This document shows, one piece after another, positions 38,387-51,933 of a DNA stretch of 64,000 nt (within the stretch, counting starts at the first letter, position 1; every line of letters begins with the position of its first letter). Under the pieces are notes generated by a model. The model was not told where the DNA came from, did not search any database, and worked only from the letters and a program-made list of their open reading frames with translations. The stretch spans positions 932,001 to 996,000 of the forward strand of contig NC_079876.1 of assembly GCF_029227915.1 (NCBI RefSeq). The letters run 5' to 3'. Both the position numbers and the translations under genes were made by a program. Origin of the DNA: Hydractinia symbiolongicarpus (Eukaryota > Cnidaria > Hydrozoa > Anthoathecata > Hydractiniidae).

Positions 38387-39803
38387 AAACGCATGAGACT
38401 TGTAGTTTTCAAAAATGTTTTCATTTTTGATGAGACGCTGAATAAAAGAAGTTTAATTGCCGGCAAACGAAAACCTGCGATTTCCCGTAAATCCCGAGTC
38501 GGCCCGTATAGTCAAAAGTATACAAAGAAAGTACCCAGGGTGTAAACTCATTTCCCGAAAGATTTTACAAATTATTATTTCACCACTAAAGCCCATGAGA
38601 CTTGTAGTATTTAAAGATATTTTCATTTTTGGTGAGACGCTGAATAAAAGAAGTTTAATCGCCGGCAAACGAAAACCCGCGACTTCCCGTAAATCCCGGA
38701 CTCAGCCCGTTTAGTCAAAAGTATACAAAGAAAGTACCCAGGGAGTAAACTCATTTCCCGAACGATTTTTTAAATTATTTTTTCACAACTAAAACGCATG
38801 AGACTTGCAGTTTTCAAAAATGTTTTCATTTTTGATGAGACGCTTAATAAAAGAGGTTTAATCGCCGGCAAACGAAATCCCGTGTTTTCCCGTAAATCCG
38901 GGGCTTGGCCCGTATAGTCGAATGTATACAAAGAAAGTACCCAGGGAGTAAACTCATTTCCCGAACGATTTTTTAATATTTTTTTTCACCACTAAAACGC
39001 ATTAGACTTGTAGTTTTCAAAAATGTTTTCATTTTTGATGAGACGCTGAATAAAAGAAGTTTAATCGCCGGCAAACGAAAACCTGCGATTTCCCGTAAAT
39101 CCCGAGTCGGCCCGTATAGTCAAAAGTATACAAAGAAAGTACCCAGGGTGTAAACTCATTTCCCGAACGATTTTTTAAATTATTATTTCACCACTAAAGC
39201 CCATGAGATTTGTAGTATTTAAAGATATTTTCATTTTTGATGAGACGCTGAATAAAAGAAGTTTAATCGCCGGCAAACGAAAACCTGCGATTTCCCGTAA
39301 ATCCCGAGTCGGCCCGTATAGTCAAAAGTATACAAAGAAAGTACCCAGGGTGTAAACTCATTTCCCGAACGATTTTTTAATATTTTTTTTCACCACTAAA
39401 ACGCATTAGACTTGTAGTTTTCAAAAATGTTTTCATTTTTTATGAGACGCTGAATAAAAGAAGTTTAATCGCCGGCAAACGAAAACCTGCAATCTCCCGT
39501 AAATCCCGAGTCGGCCCCTATAGTCAAAAGTATACAAAGAAAGTACCCAGGGTGTAAACTTATTTCCCGAACGATTTTTCAAATTATTATTTCACCACTA
39601 AAGCCCATGAGACTTGTAGTATTTAAAGATATTTTCATTTTTGATGAGACGCTGAATAAAGGAAGTTTAATCGGCGGCAAACGAAAACCCGCGACTTCCC
39701 GTAAATCCCGGACTCAGCCCGTATAGTCAAAAGTATACAAAGAAAGTACCCAGGGAGTAAACTCATTTCCCGAACGATTTTTTAAATTATTTCTTCACCA
39801 CTA
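38387..39803 (+). repeat. 7-mer HOR (1,417 bp), copy 2
   Basis: Tandem partner of 36,970-38,386 and at the same time the start of superblock copy 2. The match at lag 1,417 ends about 39,867. Confidence 0.83.
38561..38714 (+). repeat. Marker monomer, cassette 3
   Basis: 1,417 bp (7 monomers) after cassette 2, with the same private variants. Confidence 0.8.
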
Positions 39804-41789
39804 AAACGCATGAGACTTGTAGTTTTCAAAAATGTTTTCATTTTTGATGAGACGCTGAATAAAAGAAGTTTAATCGCCGGCAAACGAAAACCTGCGATTT
39901 CCCGTAAGTCCGGGAATCGGCCCGTATAGTCAAAAGTATACAAAGAAAGTACCCGGGGTGTAAACTCATTTCCCGAACGATTTTTTAAATTATTATTTCA
40001 CCACTAAAGCCCATGAGACTTGTAGTTTTTAAAAATGTTTTCATTTTTGATGAGACGCTGAATAAAAGAAGTTTAATTGCCGGCAAACGAAAATCCGCGA
40101 CTTCCCGTAAATCCCGGACTCGGCCCGTATAGTCAAAAGTATACAAAGAAAGTACCCAGGGAGTAAACTCATTTCCCGAACGATTTCTTAAATAATTTTC
40201 ACCACTAAAACGCATGAGACTTGTAGTTTTCAGAAATGTTTTCATTTTTGATGAGACGCTTAATGAAAGTTGTTTAATCGCCGGCAAACGAAAACCTGCG
40301 ATTTCCCGTAAATCCCGGGCTTGGCCCGTATAGTCGAATGTATACAAAGAAAGTACCCTGTGAGTAAACTCATTTCCCGAACGAATTTTTAAATTATCTT
40401 TTCACCACTAAAACGCACGAGACTTGTAGTTTTCTAAAATGTTTTCATTTTTGATAAGAAGCTTAATGAAAGAGGCTTAATCGCCGGCAAACGAAAACCC
40501 GCGATTTCCCGTAAATCCCGGGCTTGGCCCGTATAGTCGAATGTATACAAAGAAAGTACCCTGTGAGTAAACTCATTTCCAGAAGGATTTTTTAATTTAT
40601 TTTTTCAACACTAAAACGCATGAGACTTGTAGTATTTAAAAATATTTTCATTTTTGATGAGACGCTGAATAAAAGAAGTTTAATCGCCGGCAAACGAAAA
40701 CCCGCGACTTCCCGTAAATCCCGGACTCGGCCCGTATAGCCAAAAGTATACAAAGAAAGTACCCAGTGAGTAAACTCATTTCCCGAACGATTTTTTAAAT
40801 TATTTTTTCACCACTAAAACGCATGAGACTTGTAGTTTTTAAAAATGTTTTCATTTTTGATGAGACGCTGAATAAAAGAAGTTTAATTGCCGGCAAACGA
40901 AAACCCGCGTCTTCCTGTAAATCCCGGACTCGGCCCGTATAGTCAAAAGTATACAAAGAAAGTACCCAGGGAGTAAACTCATTTCCCAAACGATATTTTA
41001 AATTAATTTTCACCACTAAAACGCATGAGACTTGTAGTTTTCAAAAATGTTTTCATTTTTGATGAGACGCTTAATGAAAGAGGTTTAATCGCCTGCAAAC
41101 GAAAACCCGCGATTTCCCGTAAATCCCGGGCTTGGCCCGTATAGTCGAATGTATACAAAGAAAGTACCCTGTGAGTAAACTCATTTCCGAAACGATTTTT
41201 TCAATTATCTTTTCACCACTAAAACGCATGAGACTTGCAGTTTTCAGAAATGTTTTCATTTTTGATGAGACGCTTAATAAAAGAGGTTTAATCGCCGACA
41301 AACGAAATCCCGCGATTTCCCGTAAATCCCGGGCTTGGCCCGTATAGTCGAATGTATACAAAGAAAGTACCCCGGGAGTAAACTCAATTCCCGAACGATT
41401 TTTTAAATTTTTTTTTCACCACTAAAACGCATTAGACTTGTAGTTTTCAAATATGTTTTCATTTTTGATGAGACGCTTAATGAAAGAGGTTTAATCGCCG
41501 GCAAACGAAAACCCGCGATTTCCCGTAAATCCCGGGCTTGGCCCGTATAGTCGAATGTATACAAAGAAAGTACCCTGTGAGTAAACTCATTTCCAGAACG
41601 ATTTTTTAATTTATTTTTTCAACAATAAAACGCATGAGACTTGTAGTTTTTAAAAATGTTTTCATTTTTGATGAGACGCTGAATAAAAGAAGTTTAATCG
41701 CCGGCAAACGAAAACCTGCGATCTCCCGTAAATCCCGAGTCGGCCCGTATAGTCAAAAGTATACAAAGAAAGTACCCAGGGTGTAAACT

Positions 41790-43400
41790 TATTTCGCGAA
41801 CGATTTTTTAAATTATTATTTCACCACTAAAGCCCATGAGACTTGTAGTATTTAAAGATATTTTCATTTTTGATGAGACGCTGAATAAAGGAAGTTTAAT
41901 CGGCGGCAAACGAAAACCCGCGACTTCCCGTAAATCCCGGACTCAGCCCGTATAGTCAAAAGTATACAAAGAAAGTACCCAGGGAGTAAACTCATTTCCC
42001 GAACGATTTTTTAAATTATTTTTTTACCACTAAAACGCATGAGACTTGTAGTTTTCAAAAATGTTTTCATTTTTGATGAGACGCTGAATAAAAGAAGTTT
42101 GATCGCCGGCAAACGAAAACCTGCGATTTCCCGTAAGTCCCGGAATCGGCCTGTATAGTCAAAAGTATACAAAGAAAGTACCCAGGGTGTAAACTTATTT
42201 CGCGAACGATTTTTTAAATTATTATTTCACCACTAAAGCCCATGAGACTTGTAGTATTTAAAGATATTTTCATTTTTGATGAGACGCTGAATAAAGGAAG
42301 TTTAATCGGCGGCAAACGAAAACCCGCGACTTCCCGTAAATCCCGGACTCAGCCCGTATAGTCAAAAGTATACAAAGAAAGTACCCAGGGAGTAAACTCA
42401 TTTCCCGAACGATTTTTTAAATTATTTTTTTACCACTAAAACGCATGAGACTTGTAGTTTTCAAAAATGTTTTCATTTTTGATGAGACGCTGAATAAAAG
42501 AAGTTTGATCGCCGGCAAACGAAAACCTGCGATTTCCCGTAAGTCCCGGAATCGGCCCGTATAGTCAAAAGTATACAAAGAAAGTACCCGGGGTGTAAAC
42601 TCATTTCCCGAACGATTTTTTAAATTATTATTTCACCACTAAAGCCCATGAGACTTGTAGTTTTTAAAGATATTTTCATTTTTGATGAGACGCTGAATAA
42701 AGGAAGTTTAATCGGCGGCAAACGAAAACCCGCGACTTCCCGTAAATCCCGGACTCAGCCCGTATAGTCAAAAGTATACAAAGAAAGTACCCAGGGAGTA
42801 AACTCATTTCCCGAACGATTTTTTAAATTATTTTTTTACCACTAAAACGCATGAGACTTGTAGTTTTCAAAAATGTTTTCATTTTTGATGAGACGCTGAA
42901 TAAAAGAAGTTTGATCGCCGGCAAACGAAAACCTGCGATTTCCCGTAAGTCCCGGAATCGGCCTGTATAGTCAAAAGTATACAAAGAAAGTACCCAGGGT
43001 GTAAACTTATTTCGCGAACGATTTTTTAAATTATTATTTCACCACTAAAGCCCATGAGACTTGTAGTATTTAAAGATATTTTCATTTTTGATGAGACGCT
43101 GAATAAAGGAAGTTTAATCGGCGGCAAACGAAAACCCGCGACTTCCCGTAAATCCCGGACTCAGCCCGTATAGTCAAAAGTATACAAAGAAAGTACCCAG
43201 GGAGTAAACTCATTTCCCAAACGATTTTTTAAATTATTTTTTTACCACTAAAACGCATGAGACTTGTAGTTTTCAAAAATGTTTTCATTTTTGATGAGAC
43301 GCTGAATAAAAGAAGTTTGATCGCCGGCAAACGAAAACCTGCGATTTCCCGTAAGTCCCGGAATCGGCCCGTATAGTCAAAAGTATACAAAGAAAGTACC
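41790..43400 (+). repeat. 406-bp dimer tract, four repeats of the dimer marker
   Basis: CGGCGGC lies at 41,901, 42,307, 42,713 and 43,119, each 406 bp apart. The first three correspond to 35,620, 36,026 and 36,432 at lag 6,281; the fourth is extra. The last dimer carries CCCAAACG instead of CCCGAACG near 43,215. Confidence 0.83.
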
Positions 43401-44033
43401 CGGGGTGTAAACTCATTTCCCGAACGATTTTTTAAATTATTATTTCACCACTAAAGCCCATGAGACTTGTAGTTTTTAAAAATGTTTTCATTTTTGATGA
43501 GACGCTGAATAAAAGAAGTTTAATTGCCGGCAAACGAAAATCCGCGACTTCCCGTAAATCCCGGACTCGGCCCGTATAGTCGAATGTATACAAAGAAAGT
43601 ACCCAGGGAGTAAACTCATTTCCCGAACGATTTTTTAAATTTTTTTTTCACCACTAAAACGCATGAGACTTGTAGTTTTCTAAAATGTTTTCATTTTTGA
43701 TGAGAAGCTTAATGAAAGAGGCTTAATCGCCGGCAAACGAAAACCCGCGATTTCCCGTAAATCCCGGGCTTGGCCCGTATAGTCGAATGTATACAAAGAA
43801 AGTACCCTGTGAGTAAACTCATTTCCAGAAGGATTTTTTAATTTATTTTTTCAACACTAAAACGCATGAGATTTGTAGTTTTCAAAAATGTTTTCATTTT
43901 TGATGAGACGCTGAATAAAAGAAGTTTAATTGCCGGCAAACGAAAACCCGCGATTTCCCGTAAATCCCGAGTCGGCCCGTATAGTCAAAAGTATACAAAG
44001 AAAGTACCCAGGGTGTAAACTCATTTCCCGAAC

Positions 44034-44187
44034 GATTTTACAAATTATTATTTCACCACTAAAGCCCATGAGACTTGTAGTATTTAAAGATATTTTCATT
44101 TTTGATGAGACGCTGAATAAAAGAAGTTTAATCGCCGGCAAACGAAAACCCGCGACTTCCCGTAAATCCCGGACTCAGCCCGTTTAG
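44034..44187 (+). repeat. Marker monomer, cassette 4
   Basis: 5,473 bp (27 monomers) after cassette 3. From here on the form is CCCGAACGATTTTAC with TTTTTGATGAG, lacking the two private changes of cassettes 1-3. Confidence 0.8.
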
Positions 44188-44446
44188 TCAAAAGTATACA
44201 AAGAAAGTACCCAGGGAGTAAACTCATTTCCCGAACGATTTTTTAAATTATTTTTTCACCACTAAAACGCATGAGACTTGCAGTTTCCAAAAATGTTTTC
44301 ATTTTTGATGAGACGCTTAATAAAAGAGGTTTAATCGCCGGCAAACGAAATCCCGTGTTTTCCCGTAAATCCGGGGCTTGGCCCGTATAGTCGAATGTAT
44401 ACAAAGAAAGTACCCAGGGAGTAAACTCATTTCCCGAACGATTTTT

Positions 44447-45459
44447 TAATATATTTTTTCACCACTAAAACGCATTAGACTTGTAGTTTTCAAAAATGTT
44501 TTCATTTTTGATGAGACGCTGAATAAAAGAAGTTTAATCGCCGGCAAACGAAAACCTGCGATTTCCCGTAAATCCCGAGTCGGCCCGTATAGTCAAAAGT
44601 ATACAAAGAAAGTACCCAGGGTGTAAACTCATTTCCCGAACGATTTTTTAAATTATTATTTCACCACTAAAGCCCATGAGATTTGTAGTATTTAAAGATA
44701 TTTTCATTTTTGATGAGACGCTGAATAAAAGAAGTTTAATCGCCGGCAAACGAAAACCTGCGATTTCCCGTAAATCCCGAGTCGGCCCGTATAGTCAAAA
44801 GTATACAAAGAAAGTACCCAGGGTGTAAACTCATTTCCCGAACGATTTTTTAAATTATTTTTTCACCACTAAAACGCATGAGACTTGTAGTTTTTAAAAA
44901 TGTTTTCATTTTTGATGAGACGCTGAATAAAAGAAGTTCAATCGCCGGCAAACGAAAACCCGCGATTTCCCGTAAATCCCGGGCTTGGTCCGTATAGTCG
45001 AATGTATACAAAGAAAGTACCCTGTGAGTAAACTCATTTCCCGAACGAATTTTTAAATTATCTTTTCACCACTAAAACGCATGAGACTTGTAGTTTTCAG
45101 AAATGTTTTCATTTTTGATGAGACGCTTAATAAAAGCGGTTTAATCGCCGGCAAACGAAAACCCGAGATTTCCCGTAAATCCCGGGCTTGGCCCGTATAG
45201 TCGAATGTATACAAAGAAAGTACCCAGGGAGTAAACTCATTTCCCGAACGATTTTTTAAATTTTTTTTTCACCACTAAAACGCATGAGACTTGTAGTTTT
45301 CTAAAATGTTTTCATTTTTGATGAGAAGCTTAATGAAAGAGGCTTAATCGCCGGCAAACGAAAACCCGCGATTTCCCGTAAATCCCGGGCTTGGCCCGTA
45401 TAGTCGAATGTATACAAAGAAAGTACCCTGTGAGTAAACTCATTTCCAGAAGGATTTTT
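44447..45459 (+). repeat. 5-mer HOR (1,013 bp), copy 1
   Basis: TAATATATTTTTTC at 44,447 recurs at 45,460, and GGGCTTGGTC at 44,981 recurs at 45,994. The block holds CGCATTAGACTTG, GAAGTTCAATCGCC and AAGCGGTTTAATC variants in the same order as the next copy. Confidence 0.84.
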
Positions 45460-46472
45460 TAATATATTTTTTCACCACTAAAACGCATTAGACTTGTAGT
45501 TTTCAAAAATGTTTTCATTTTTGATGAGACGCTGAATAAAAGAAGTTTAATCGCCGGCAAACGAAAACCTGCGATTTCCCGTAAATCCCGAGTCGGCCCG
45601 TATAGTCAAAAGTATACAAAGAAAGTACCCAGGGTGTAAACTCATTTCCCGAACGATTTTTTAAATTATTATTTCACCACTAAAGCCCATGAGATTTGTA
45701 GTATTTAAAGATATTTTCATTTTTGATGAGACGCTGAATAAAAGAAGTTTAATCGCCGGCAAACGAAAACCTGCGATTTCCCGTAAATCCCGAGTCGGCC
45801 CGTATAGTCAAAAGTATACAAAGAAAGTACCCAGGGTGTAAACTCATTTCCCGAACGATTTTTTAAATTATTTTTTCACCACTAAAACGCATGAGACTTG
45901 TAGTTTTTAAAAATGTTTTCATTTTTGATGAGACGCTGAATAAAAGAAGTTCAATCGCCGGCAAACGAAAACCCGCGATTTCCCGTAAATCCCGGGCTTG
46001 GTCCGTATAGTCGAATGTATACAAAGAAAGTACCCTGTGAGTAAACTCATTTCCCGAACGAATTTTTAAATTATCTTTTCACCACTAAAACGCATGAGAC
46101 TTGTAGTTTTCAGAAATGTTTTCATTTTTGATGAGACGCTTAATAAAAGCGGTTTAATCGCCGGCAAACGAAAACCCGAGATTTCCCGTAAATCCCGGGC
46201 TTGGCCCGTATAGTCGAATGTATACAAAGAAAGTACCCAGGGAGTAAACTCATTTCCCGAACGATTTTTTAAATTTTTTTTTCACCACTAAAACGCATGA
46301 GACTTGTAGTTTTCTAAAATGTTTTCATTTTTGATGAGAAGCTTAATGAAAGAGGCTTAATCGCCGGCAAACGAAAACCCGCGATTTCCCGTAAATCCCG
46401 GGCTTGGCCCGTATAGTCGAATGTATACAAAGAAAGTACCCTGTGAGTAAACTCATTTCCAGAAGGATTTTT
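45460..46472 (+). repeat. 5-mer HOR (1,013 bp), copy 2
   Basis: Tandem partner of the preceding unit. Its left junction joins CCAGAAGGATTTTTT to AATATATTTTTTC, a chimeric monomer switching inside the T-tract (monomer about 56-65). The other CCAGAAGG monomers continue with AATTTATTTTTTCAAC. Confidence 0.82.
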
Positions 46473-46667
46473 TAATTTATTTTTTCAACACTAAAACGCA
46501 TGAGATTTGTAGTTTTCAAAAATGTTTTCATTTTTGATGAGACGCTGAATAAAAGAAGTTTAATTGCCGGCAAACGAAAACCCGCGATTTCCCGTAAATC
46601 CCGAGTCGGCCCGTATAGTCAAAAGTATACAAAGAAAGTACCCAGGGTGTAAACTCATTTCCCGAAC

Positions 46668-46821
46668 GATTTTACAAATTATTATTTCACCACTAAAGCC
46701 CATGAGACTTGTAGTATTTAAAGATATTTTCATTTTTGATGAGACGCTGAATAAAAGAAGTTTAATCGCCGGCAAACGAAAACCCGCGACTTCCCGTAAA
46801 TCCCGGACTCAGCCCGTTTAG
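46668..46821 (+). repeat. Marker monomer, cassette 5
   Basis: 2,634 bp (13 monomers) after cassette 4. The intervening DNA includes the 5-mer duplication at 44,447-46,472. Confidence 0.8.
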
Positions 46822-48693
46822 TCAAAAGTATACAAAGAAAGTACCCAGGGAGTAAACTCATTTCCCGAACGATTTTTTAAATTATTTTTTCACCACTAAA
46901 ACGCATGAGACTTGCAGTTTTCAAAAATGTTTTCATTTTTGATGAGACGCTTAATAAAAGAGGTTTAATCGCCGGCAAACGAAATCCCGTGTTTTCCCGT
47001 AAATCCGGGGCTTGGCCCGTATAGTCGAATGTATACAAAGAAAGTACCCAGGGAGTAAACTCATTTCCCGAACGATTTTTTAATATATTTTTTCACCACT
47101 AAAACGCATTAGACTTGTAGTTTTCAAAAATGTTTTCATTTTTGATGAGACGCTGAATAAAAGAAGTTTAATCGCCGGCAAACGAAAACCTGCGATTTCC
47201 CGTAAATCCCGAGTCGGCCCGTATAGTCAAAAGTATACAAAGAAAGTACCCAGGGTGTAAACTCATTTCCCGAACGATTTTTTAAATTATTATTTCACCA
47301 CTAAAGCCCATGAGATTTGTAGTATTTAAAGATATTTTCATTTTTGATGAGACGCTGAATAAAAGAAGTTTAATCGCCGGCAAACGAAAACCTGCGATTT
47401 CCCGTAAATCCCGAGTCGGCCCGTATAGTCAAAAGTATACAAAGAAAGTACCCAGGGTGTAAACTCATTTCCCGAACGATTTTTTAAATTATTTTTTCAC
47501 CACTAAAACGCATGAGACTTGTAGTTTTCAAAAATGTTTTTATTTTTGATGAGACGCTGAATAGAAGAAGTTTAATCGCCGGCAAACGAAAACCTGCGAT
47601 TTCCCGTAAGTCCCGGACTCGGCCCGTATAGTCAAAAGTATACAAAGAAAGTACCCGGGGTGTAAACTAATTTCCTGAACGATTTTTTAAATTATTATTT
47701 CACCACTAAAGCCCATGAGACTTGTAGTTTTCAAAAATGTTTTCATTTTTGATGAGACGCTGAATAAAAGAAGTTTAATTGCCGGCAAACGAAAATCCGC
47801 GACTTCCCGTAAATCCCGGACTCGGCCCGTATAGTCAAAAGTATACAAAGAAAGTACCCAGGGAGTAAACTCATTTCCCGAACGATTTCTTAAATTAATT
47901 TTCACCACTATAACGCATGAGACTTGTAGTTTTCAGAAATGTTTTCATTTTTGATGAGACGCTTAATGAAAATTGTTTAATCGCCGGCAAACGAAAACCC
48001 GCGATTTCCCGTAAATCCCGGGCTTGGCCCGTATAGTCGAATGTATACAAAGAAAGTACCCTGTGAGTAAACTCATTTCCCGAACGAATTTTTAAATTAT
48101 CTTTTCACCACTAAAACGCATGAGACTTGTAGTTTTCAGAAATGTTTTCATTTTTGATGAGACGCTTAATAAAAGCGGTTTAATCGCCGGCAAACGAAAA
48201 CCCGAGATTTCCCGTAAATCCCGGGCTTGGCCCGTATAGTCGAATGTATACAAAGAAAGTACCCAGGGAGTAAACTCATTTCCCGAACGATTTTTTAAAT
48301 TTTTTTTTCACCACTAAAACGCATGAGACTTGTAGTTTTCTAAAATGTTTTCATTTTTGATGAGAAGCTTAATGAAAGAGGCTTAATCGCCGGCAAACGA
48401 AAACCCGCGATTTCCCGTAAATCCCGGGCTTGGCCCGTATAGTCGAATGTATACAAAGAAAGTACCCTGTGAGTAAACTCATTTCCAGAAGGATTTTTTA
48501 ATTTATTTTTTCAACACTAAAACGCATGAGATTTGTAGTTTTCAAAAATGTTTTCATTTTTGATGAGACGCTGAATAAAAGAAGTTTAATTGCCGGCTAA
48601 CGAAAACCTGCGATTTCCCGTAAATCCCGAGTCGGCCCGTATAGTCAAAAGTATACAAAGAAAGTACCCAGGGTGTAAACTCATTTCCCGAAC

Positions 48694-48847
48694 GATTTTA
48701 CAAATTATTATTTCACCACTAAAGCCCATGAGACTTGTAGTATTTAAAGATATTTTCATTTTTGATGAGACGCTGAATAAAAGAAGTTTAATCGCCGGCA
48801 AACGAAAACCCGCGACTTCCTGTAAATCCCGGACTCAGCCCGTTTAG
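48694..48847 (+). repeat. Marker monomer, cassette 6
   Basis: 2,026 bp (10 monomers) after cassette 5. Shares GGCTAACGAAAACC upstream and CTTCCTGTAAATCC with cassette 9. Confidence 0.8.
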
Positions 48848-50339
48848 TCAAAAGTATACAAAGAAAGTACCCAGGGAGTAAACTCATTTCCCGAACGATT
48901 TTTTAAATTATTTTTTCACCACTAAAACGCATGAGACTTGCAGTTTTCAAAAATGTTTTCATTTTTGATGAGACGCTTAATAAAAGAGGTTTAATCGCCG
49001 GCAAACGAAATCCCGTGTTTTCCCGTAAATCCGGGGCTTGGCCCGTATAGTCGAATGTATACAAAGAAAGTACCCAGGGAGTAAACTCATTTCCCGAACG
49101 ATTTTTTAATATATTTCTTCACCACTAAAACGCATTAGACTTGTAGTTTTCAAAAATGTTTTCATTTTTGATGAGACGCTGAATAAAAGAAGTTTAATCG
49201 CCGGCAAACGAAAACCTGCGATTTCCCGTAAATCCCGAGTCGGCCCGTATAGTCAAAAGTATACAAAGAAAGTACCCAGGGTGTAAACTCATTTCCCGAA
49301 CGATTTTTTAAATTATTATTTCACCACTAAAGCCCATGAGATTTGTAGTATTTAAAGATATTTTCATTTTTGATGAGACGCTGAATAAAAGAAGTTTAAT
49401 CGCCGGCAAACGAAAACCTGCGATTTCCCGTAAATCCCGAGTCGGCCCGTATAGTCAAAAGTATACAAAGAAAGTACCCAGGGTGTAAACTCATTTCCTG
49501 AACGATTTTTTAAATTATTTTTTCACCACTAAAACGCATGAGACTTGTAGTTTTCAAAAATGTTTTTATTTTTGATGAGACGCTGAATAGAAGAAGTTTA
49601 ATCGCCGGCAAACGAAAACCTGCGATTTCCCGTAAGTCCCGGACTCGGCCCGTATAGTCAAAAGTATACAAAGAAAGTACCCGGGGTGTAAACTCATTTC
49701 CTGAACGATTTTTTAAATTATTATTTCACCACTAAAGCCCATGAGACTTGTAGTTTTCAAAAATGTTTTCATTTTTGATGAGACGCTGAATAAAAGAAGT
49801 TTAATTGCCGCCAAACGAAAACCCGCAACTTCCTGTAAATCCCGGACTCGCCCCGTATAGTCAAAAGTATACAAAGAAAGTACCCAGGGAGTAAACTCAT
49901 TTCCCGAACGATTTTTTAAATTAATTTTCACTACTAAAACGCATGAGACTTGTAGTTTTCAGAAATGTTTTCATTTTTGATGAGACGCTTAATGAAAGTT
50001 GTTTATTCGACGGCAAACGAAAACCCGCGATTTCCCGTAAATACCGGGCTTAGCCCGTATAGTCGAATGTATACAAAGAAAGTACCCTGTGAGTAAATCA
50101 TTTCCCGAACGAATTTTTAAATTATCTTTTCACCACTAAAACGCATGAGACTTGTAGTTTTCAGAAATGTTTTCATTTTTGATGAGACGCTTAATAAAAG
50201 TGGTTTAATCGCCGGCAAACGAAAACCCGCGATTTCCCGTAAATCCCGGGCTTGGCCCGTATAGTCGAATGTATACAAAGAAAGTACCCAGAGAGTAAAC
50301 TCATTTCCCAAACGATTTTTTAAATTATTTTTTCAACAC

Positions 50340-51757
50340 TAAAACGCATGAGATTTGTAGTTTTCAAAAATGTTTTCATTTTTGATGAGACGCTGAATAA
50401 AAGAAGTTTAATTGCCGGCAAACGAAAACCCGCGATTTCCCGTAAATCCCGAGTCGGCCCGTATAGTCAAAAGTATACAAAGAAAGTACCCAGGGTGTAA
50501 ACTCATTTCCCGAACGATTTTACAAATTATTATTTCACCACTAAAGCCCATGAGACTTGTAGTATTTAAAGATATTTTCATTTTTGATGAGACGCTGAAT
50601 AAAAGAAGTTTAATCGCCGGCAAACGAAAACCCGCGACTTCCCGTAAATCCCGGACTCAGCCCGTTTAGTCAAAAGTATACAAAGAAAGTACCCAGGGAG
50701 TAAACTCATTTCCCGAACGATTTTTTAATTTATTTTTTCACCACTAAAACGCATGAGACTTGCAGTTTCCAAAAATGTTTTCATTTTTGATGAGACGCTT
50801 AATAAAAGAGGTTTAATCGCCGGCAAACGAAATCCCGTGTTTTCCCGTAAATCCGGGGCTTGGCCCGTATAGTCGAATGTATACAAAGAAAGTACCCAGG
50901 GAGTAAACTCATTTCCCGAACGATTTTTTAATATATTTTTTCACCACTAAAACGCATTAGACTTGTAGTTTTCAAAAATGTTTTCATTTTTGATGAGACG
51001 CTGAATAAAAGAAGTTTAATCGCCGGCAAACGAAAACCTGCGATTTCCCGTAAATCCCCAGTCGGCCCGTATAGTCAAAAGTATACAAAGAAAGTACCCA
51101 GGGTGTAAACTCATTTCCCGAACGATTTTTTAAATTATTATTTCACCACTAAAGCCCATGAGATTTGTAGTATTTAAAGATATTTTCATTTTTGATGAGA
51201 CGCTGAATAAAAGAAGTTTAATCGCCGGCAAACGAAAACCTGCGATTTCCCGTAAATCCCGAGTCGGCCCGTATAGTCAAAAGTATACAAAGAAAGTACC
51301 CAGGGTGTAAACTCATTTCCCGAACGATTTTTTAAATTATTTTTTCACCACTAAAACGCATGAGACTTGTAGTTTTCAGAAATGTTTTCATTCTTGATGA
51401 GACGCTTAATAAAAGTGGTTTAATCGCCGGCAAACGAAAACCCGCGATTTCCCGTAAATCCCGGGCTTGGCCCGTATAGTCGAATGTATAAAAAGAAAGT
51501 ACCCAGGGAGTAAACTCATTTCCCGAACGATTTTTTAAATTTTTTTTTCACCACTAAAACGCATGAGACTTGTAGTTTTCTAAAATGTTTTCATTTTTGA
51601 TGAGAAGCTTAATGAAAGAGGCTTAATCGCCGCCAAACGAAAACCCGCGATTTCCCGTAAATCCCGGGCTTGGCCCGTATAGTCGAATGTATACAAAGAA
51701 AGTACCCTGTGAGTAAACTCATTTCCAGAAGGATTTTTTAATTTATTTTTTCAACAC
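50340..51757 (+). repeat. 7-mer repeat (lag 1,418 bp)
   Basis: Cassette 7 (50,516) and the monomers after it match cassette 8 (51,934) at lag 1,418 over about 50,340-51,360. After that TTTTCAGAAATG with TTCTTGATGAG replaces TTTTCAAAAATG with TTTTTATTTTTG. Confidence 0.77.
50516..50669 (+). repeat. Marker monomer, cassette 7
   Basis: 1,822 bp (9 monomers) after cassette 6. Followed by GCAGTTTCCAAAAATG, shared with cassette 4. Confidence 0.8.
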
Positions 51758-51933
51758 TAAAACGCATGAGATTTGTAGTTTTCAAAAATGTTTTCATTTT
51801 TGATGAGACGCTGAATAAAAGAAGTTTAATTGCCGGCAAACGAAAACCCGCGATTTCCCGTAAATCCCGAGTCGGCCCGTATAGTCAAAAGTATACAAAG
51901 AAAGTACCCAGGGTGTAAACTCATTTCCCGAAC

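Larger units (their letters stand above)
38386..42791 (+). repeat. Superblock copy 2 (lag 6,281 bp)
   Basis: A near-exact repeat of 32,105-36,510, including the third copy of the 7-mer block (39,799-41,269). I noticed few differences, for example GTAAGCTCATTT near 33,678 against GTAAACTCATTT at the partner site. Homology breaks at about 42,791 because the dimer tract here has one more dimer. Confidence 0.86.
46220..50300 (+). repeat. 26-mer segment (lag 5,266 bp), copy 1
   Basis: Frames at 46,560, 47,687, 48,586 and 49,713 recur at 51,826, 52,953, 53,852 and 54,979, all 5,266 bp on. Private variants such as GTAAATACCGGGCTTAGCCC, GAGTAAATCATTTCCC (one base short) and AATGAAAATTG are shared. 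Confidence 0.86.

Noticed and set aside
1790-46472. Exchange breakpoints clustering at the monomer hairpin
   Set aside because: The two single-monomer events do switch near it, but other junctions fall in the T-tract (45,460), at monomer about 149-178 (24,669) or near monomer 10-31 (36,510). Intervals are wide, so no clustering is shown.
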